Part shown: positions 30,065 through 32,843 of the stretch, one piece after another
Position numbering within the stretch: the first letter of the stretch is position 1
How the letters are laid out: every line of letters starts with the position of its first letter
Virus record (IMG/VR): IMGVR_UViG_3300032288_001675
Coordinates: 1-32,843 of that record
DNA from: a virus
Direction: 5' to 3' (one strand)
DNA: 32,843 nucleotides
Translations under genes and position numbers: made by a program
Notes under the pieces: generated by a model
Seen by the model: the letters and a program-made list of their open reading frames with translations, nothing else
Told to the model about the DNA's origin: nothing
Databases searched by the model: none

Positions 30065-32032
30065 TTATTGTGGCTCTCTCATAGACGTAAGCCCTTGGCC
30101 TACACCTATTAGTGTATTGTCCCCTACCGCTGGAACTTTCATGATTCCCTCTAATAAAATTGCATGGCTTCTTAAAACATTAGTAATTCTCTCAACATTA
30201 TCAGAATTTAATTTTTGAGTTCTTTGAGATTCAGTTGTTAAGTTTATAAATCTCTCTAATGTGTCACTTAAATCTTTTTTAAGTGAGTTACTTAAGTTTT
30301 TTCTTTCTGAATCTTCATCAATGTTTTTTCTAGCATTTAACATTGATGCTAATAATACATTTAATTTTGCAATAACATCTATTTCTACATTTCTTTCTAA
30401 TTTTGCTTTTTCTGTAAATTGATCTTGCCCTTCATTAGTTTTTTCAATTTTCTTAAACTTTTTATTTGTTTCTTCAAAAAGGTTTTTAAATTGGTTAGTT
30501 TGATCTTCATTAAGTCTTATATTTCTTTTGTTTAATTGGTTAAAAAACTTTGCCTCATCATCTAAATTGCTAAATACAAAATTAATTTTTTGATCCTTAA
30601 TATCATTAATAAATTGTCCTAATGAATCTGAGGACTTTAATAAATTTTCATCAAGAATTGTTAAAGCTAGTTCAATATCTTTACCGGCATCTACTATAGG
30701 AGAACCTTCCTTACTCCTAAGGCTTCTTAGTAGTGTATCCATTTCAGCATTAAAGCTTTGAAGGTTAATTGCCCCCGCAGAATATTGTTCATTTAATGAT
30801 ACTATGTCTTTTTTTCCTTTATTTAATTCTTCTATTACTTTTGTGTAGTTTTCTAAAAGTTCTGGGTCCTTTAGCGCAAAATTAGCATTCTGAAAATTTT
30901 GCTGGGCTTGAACTTGCGGAACCACACGTTTTAATCCTTCAGCAATTAAATCAAATGCCGGTGCAAGAGCCTCAGTAACTGTCCCAAGTCCTTTCAATGC
31001 TCCGGTTGTTAACTGAATAGCATCTTTCATCCCAGTTAATTCATCAAGGTTATTGTTAGATTTTCTTCTCTCTTCTTCAATTACAGACTTCATAGTTTTA
31101 TCCACAGCATTTGCGTCTGCTGTAAATTTTGCAAATGCATCATCAGCACCAGGACCAGTAATTTTTTGTTGCTCAGTTAAATTTTGCACTGTTTGTTGAG
31201 CAGCATATAATGTTTTTAAATTTAAGTTTTCTAATATTCTTGTTTTTACAAATTCACTTGTTCCCCCAGTTAGGGTATCTAAACTAGATCCAAGTTTACT
31301 ATAAAGTTGTTCCAGCAGTCCTGGTAATTTAGCTACATCTGATTCTGTTTTTATTGCCTGGACAATTTCTTCAGTGCCAGTCATTAGTCTATTAGAATAT
31401 TGATCTGTGGATATAATAAATTTTAATAACTCACTTCTCATATTCTCTGGTAATGCAATCGCCATCCCAGCCATAGCATTTGTTATTCTTTCTGCTCTTG
31501 CTGGATCGTTAGCAATTATACTGTTTATCTGCATTTCTTCTGAAATAGCATCAAGTGCTTTTACTAATGAATTGATGCTGACTAATTGATTCTTAGAAGT
31601 TTCTCTTAGTGATCTAGCAAGTTGATCTTGAGCTTTTACGCTTCCCCCAGTCATTCCATAAAGATCAGTAAATACTTTTCTGCTTAATTGAGTATCAACT
31701 CCAGTCCTTCTTAATTCAGACTGTAAACTTAATAACTCATCTCCAGTTGCTCTAATACCTGAGTCAAAGTTAGCAACAACTTCTTTCATGTTTTCTAGTC
31801 TAGAGCCCTCAGTTCTATTTAATTGATTTTCTAGAAAAGTTAATGCTTTGGAGTAGTCTAAACTAGATCTTGCTAATGTTTCTTGTATTTTAAAAGATTC
31901 TGTTACTGATTTAAAATATTGGATTGATGGAATTGATGCAGAAATATACTCATTTAAAGTACTAAACATTTCCTTAAACTGCTGACTAAATGCAGTTGTT
32001 ATTGGTGCTACTAATTGATCTATCCCAACCAT
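30065..32032 (-). CDS. Tape-measure protein candidate (gp29-like position)
   Basis: The protein is 655 residues, almost entirely helical by pattern, with long heptad-like stretches (for example QLNRTEGSRLENMKEVVANF and KTMKSVIEEERRKSNNNLDE) and no cysteine. It has one moderately hydrophobic segment near residues 335-360 (TGALKGLGTVTEALAPAFDL), which may be a membrane-active element. T4 gp29 is 590 residues and sets a tail of about 100 nm; at about 0.15 nm per residue this protein would set a similar length. It is followed by the tube-initiator-like gene, as in T4 29-48-54. No peptidase or lysozyme motif is seen. An alternative is another helical hub protein, but size, order and composition favour a tape measure. 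Confidence 0.78.
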   Translation of the reverse strand: MVGIDQLVAPITTAFSQQFKEMFSTLNEYISASIPSIQYFKSVTESFKIQETLARSSLDYSKALTFLENQLNRTEGSRLENMKEVVANFDSGIRATGDELLSLQSELRRTGVDTQLSRKVFTDLYGMTGGSVKAQDQLARSLRETSKNQLVSINSLVKALDAISEEMQINSIIANDPARAERITNAMAGMAIALPENMRSELLKFIISTDQYSNRLMTGTEEIVQAIKTESDVAKLPGLLEQLYSKLGSSLDTLTGGTSEFVKTRILENLNLKTLYAAQQTVQNLTEQQKITGPGADDAFAKFTADANAVDKTMKSVIEEERRKSNNNLDELTGMKDAIQLTTGALKGLGTVTEALAPAFDLIAEGLKRVVPQVQAQQNFQNANFALKDPELLENYTKVIEELNKGKKDIVSLNEQYSAGAINLQSFNAEMDTLLRSLRSKEGSPIVDAGKDIELALTILDENLLKSSDSLGQFINDIKDQKINFVFSNLDDEAKFFNQLNKRNIRLNEDQTNQFKNLFEETNKKFKKIEKTNEGQDQFTEKAKLERNVEIDVIAKLNVLLASMLNARKNIDEDSERKNLSNSLKKDLSDTLERFINLTTESQRTQKLNSDNVERITNVLRSHAILLEGIMKVPAVGDNTLIGVGQGLTSMREPQ

Positions 32033-32033
32033 A

Positions 32034-32534
32034 TTATTCCTCTAGTAAATTTTCTGTTGTTCTTCTAAATTTTTCTATGTTTATGGTTACTTTTTTTAAG
32101 TTGCCAACCCATCTTAAATTTAATGTTCTAAAGTTTTCTTTCTTTAAGAAAGACTGTAAGACTCTTGGCCTTGCATGGTAATCACATCTTTTTTCTTTAG
32201 CATAGAAAGTTTTAACGACTGCTCTAAACAAAGAATCTGATAGAGAATCTATCAAAAACACATTTAATAGCATATTTAACTTTGTAGAGGGGAATGTTAC
32301 TCCTCCACCAGTTCTCCTACTGGAGACAACAATACCCATTCTTTCAACACCAGATTTATGGTGTGAGATAGTGGTTCCGTCATCTTTTTTTAAGTAAGTT
32401 AACAATATGATATCCCCTGGCTCCAAGCCTAAATTTGAAGTAGAAACTATCCCATAGTTGCCTTGATAAGGGAACAGCAACTGTTCTATCTTCTTTTGGT
32501 TGGCTTCTCTTTCTTTCTTAGTCTTAAAGTCCAT
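32034..32534 (-). CDS. Unknown small protein at the head of the tail operon
   Basis: The protein is 166 residues. The N-terminal 30 are charged helix (KTKKEREANQKKIEQLLF). Residues about 38-80 look like a small beta-barrel (GLEPGDIILLTYLKKDDGTT, RMGIVVSSRRTGGGVTFPS), after which come LLNVFLIDSLSDSLFRAVVK and KRCDYHARPRVLQSFLKKEN. I do not recognise the family. It ends 1 base before the tape-measure gene, where many phages encode a tail assembly chaperone or a minor hub protein; that link is positional only. The ATG has no ribosome-binding sequence, and the 62 bases upstream contain an A7/T7 palindrome but no clear minus-strand late octamer. Confidence 0.68.
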   Translation of the reverse strand: MDFKTKKEREANQKKIEQLLFPYQGNYGIVSTSNLGLEPGDIILLTYLKKDDGTTISHHKSGVERMGIVVSSRRTGGGVTFPSTKLNMLLNVFLIDSLSDSLFRAVVKTFYAKEKRCDYHARPRVLQSFLKKENFRTLNLRWVGNLKKVTINIEKFRRTTENLLEE

Positions 32535-32535
32535 G

Positions 32536-32543
32536 TATAAATT
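32536..32543 (+). promoter_or_regulatory. Weak candidate late promoter for the right-edge plus-strand gene
   Basis: The plus strand reads TATAAATT, 7 of 8 matches to the T4 late octamer, 53 bases before the ATG at 32597. It overlaps the start of the minus-strand gene leader. The gap of 62 bases is AT-rich enough for chance matches, so this is low confidence. Confidence 0.25.
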
Positions 32544-32546
32544 ATA

Positions 32547-32564
32547 TATTTTTTTAAAAAAATA
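32547..32564. repeat. T7A7-centred 18-bp palindrome between divergent genes
   Basis: TA, seven T, seven A and TA form a perfect palindrome midway between the two divergent start codons. Runs of A and T can bend DNA or melt easily and may be part of a shared control region. Such low-complexity palindromes arise readily in AT-rich DNA. Confidence 0.5.
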
Positions 32565-32596
32565 AGTTCGTTTTGTCTATATTTAATTCTATTAAA

Positions 32597-32843
32597 ATGA
32601 GTAATTTAGAAACTGATCTGATAGATCTTATGGATACTTTAGAGTTCACTATATCTAAAGATTTCCTTAATAAATGGAAGTTTAAATATGGTGAAAGATT
32701 AATAAGATTATTTCAGATAAAGATATTAGATGCTTTAAAGAAACAAAAACCCATAAAACTTAAGAATTTAACTAAGTTTTTAGTAGTAGATTCAGGGTTT
32801 AATTTGGAAGTAGTAAAGAATTTCTACTTGGATATTGAATTTG
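32597..32843 (+). CDS. Unknown protein, N-terminal 82 residues (cut by right edge)
   Basis: An ATG at 32597-32599 opens a frame that stays open for 82 codons to the window end in about 70% AT sequence, which suggests a real gene. The product is rich in Leu, Lys, Phe and Ile and looks helical: LETDLIDLMDTLEFTISKDF, LIRLFQIKILDALKKQKPIK and FNLEVVKNFYLDIEF. I do not recognise it. It is divergent from the tail operon, has no clear ribosome-binding sequence and lacks its C-terminus here. The lysine-rich, helical character would fit a small regulatory or assembly protein, but nothing specific supports that. Confidence 0.55.
   Translation, partial: MSNLETDLIDLMDTLEFTISKDFLNKWKFKYGERLIRLFQIKILDALKKQKPIKLKNLTKFLVVDSGFNLEVVKNFYLDIEF

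Noticed and set aside
30265-30287. A 9-bp perfect inverted repeat TCACTTAAA/TTTAAGTGA with a 5-base loop in the tape-measure gene, sharing its arm with the gp25 leader site
   Set aside because: It lies in Leu-Lys-Ser codons in strongly AT-rich coding sequence and has no promoter or gene boundary nearby, so coincidence is the simpler view.
1-32843. Defence system, CRISPR array, integrase or transposon
   Set aside because: No repeats-with-spacers, nuclease, recombinase or toxin-antitoxin signature was seen; every large gene fits a virion role or is unrecognised.

Overview
The window is a late structural-gene region of a large, AT-rich, contractile-tailed (T4-like) bacteriophage. It was identified by domain and motif recognition and by T4-like gene order; no database search was run. 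It has no rRNA, tRNA, IS element or CRISPR array, and almost no non-coding DNA. Most adjacent genes overlap by 1-4 bases or are separated by 1-10 bases. The host cannot be named from this sequence.

Layout, in the direction of transcription (mostly right to left). Block A (32534 to 20651, minus strand) encodes a 166-aa unknown protein, a helical tape-measure candidate (655 aa), a tail-tube cap/initiator-like protein (gp48/gp54 type), a gp53-like LysM wedge protein, a large gp27-like hub protein, a gp5/VgrG-like spike with OB fold and beta-helical stalk but no lysozyme domain, a 901-aa protein with a C-terminal LamG-like lectin fold, and a 682-aa protein resembling a GH5-type TIM barrel with both catalytic glutamates apparently replaced. 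Next comes one large gene on the opposite strand (18585-20654, 689 aa, unknown). Its stop codon overlaps that of the GH-like gene, and it diverges from block B at a 79-base regulatory island.

Block B (18505 to 1504, minus strand) encodes gp25, gp6 (baseplate J family), a 1295-aa gp7-like wedge protein with a tail-protein-I domain, two unknown virion proteins, a 1160-aa beta-helix tailspike-like protein, an 856-aa fibre-like protein, a 996-aa protein with a cysteine-rich and Gly-Pro-rich head, and a PAAR spike tip. Block C (1427 to 1, minus strand) switches to head assembly: an acidic gp67-like core protein, a gp68-position protein, a basic protein, and the N-terminus of a gp21-like prohead protease cut by the left edge. 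This mirrors the T4 order 67-68-21. A second opposite-strand gene begins near the right edge and runs off it.

Together these genes would build the tail tube initiator, hub, wedges, spike and peripheral host-recognition proteins of a contractile tail, and start the prohead core. The region is notable for several different surface-recognition folds in one baseplate locus. The main candidates for something undescribed are: (1) three divergent 8-cysteine modules in the 996-aa protein; (2) the apparently inactive glycosidase barrel; (3) overlapping, oppositely directed T4-like late promoter octamers at 18544-18557 beside phased ACTTAA half-sites; (4) a perfect 22-bp palindrome inside the spike gene.
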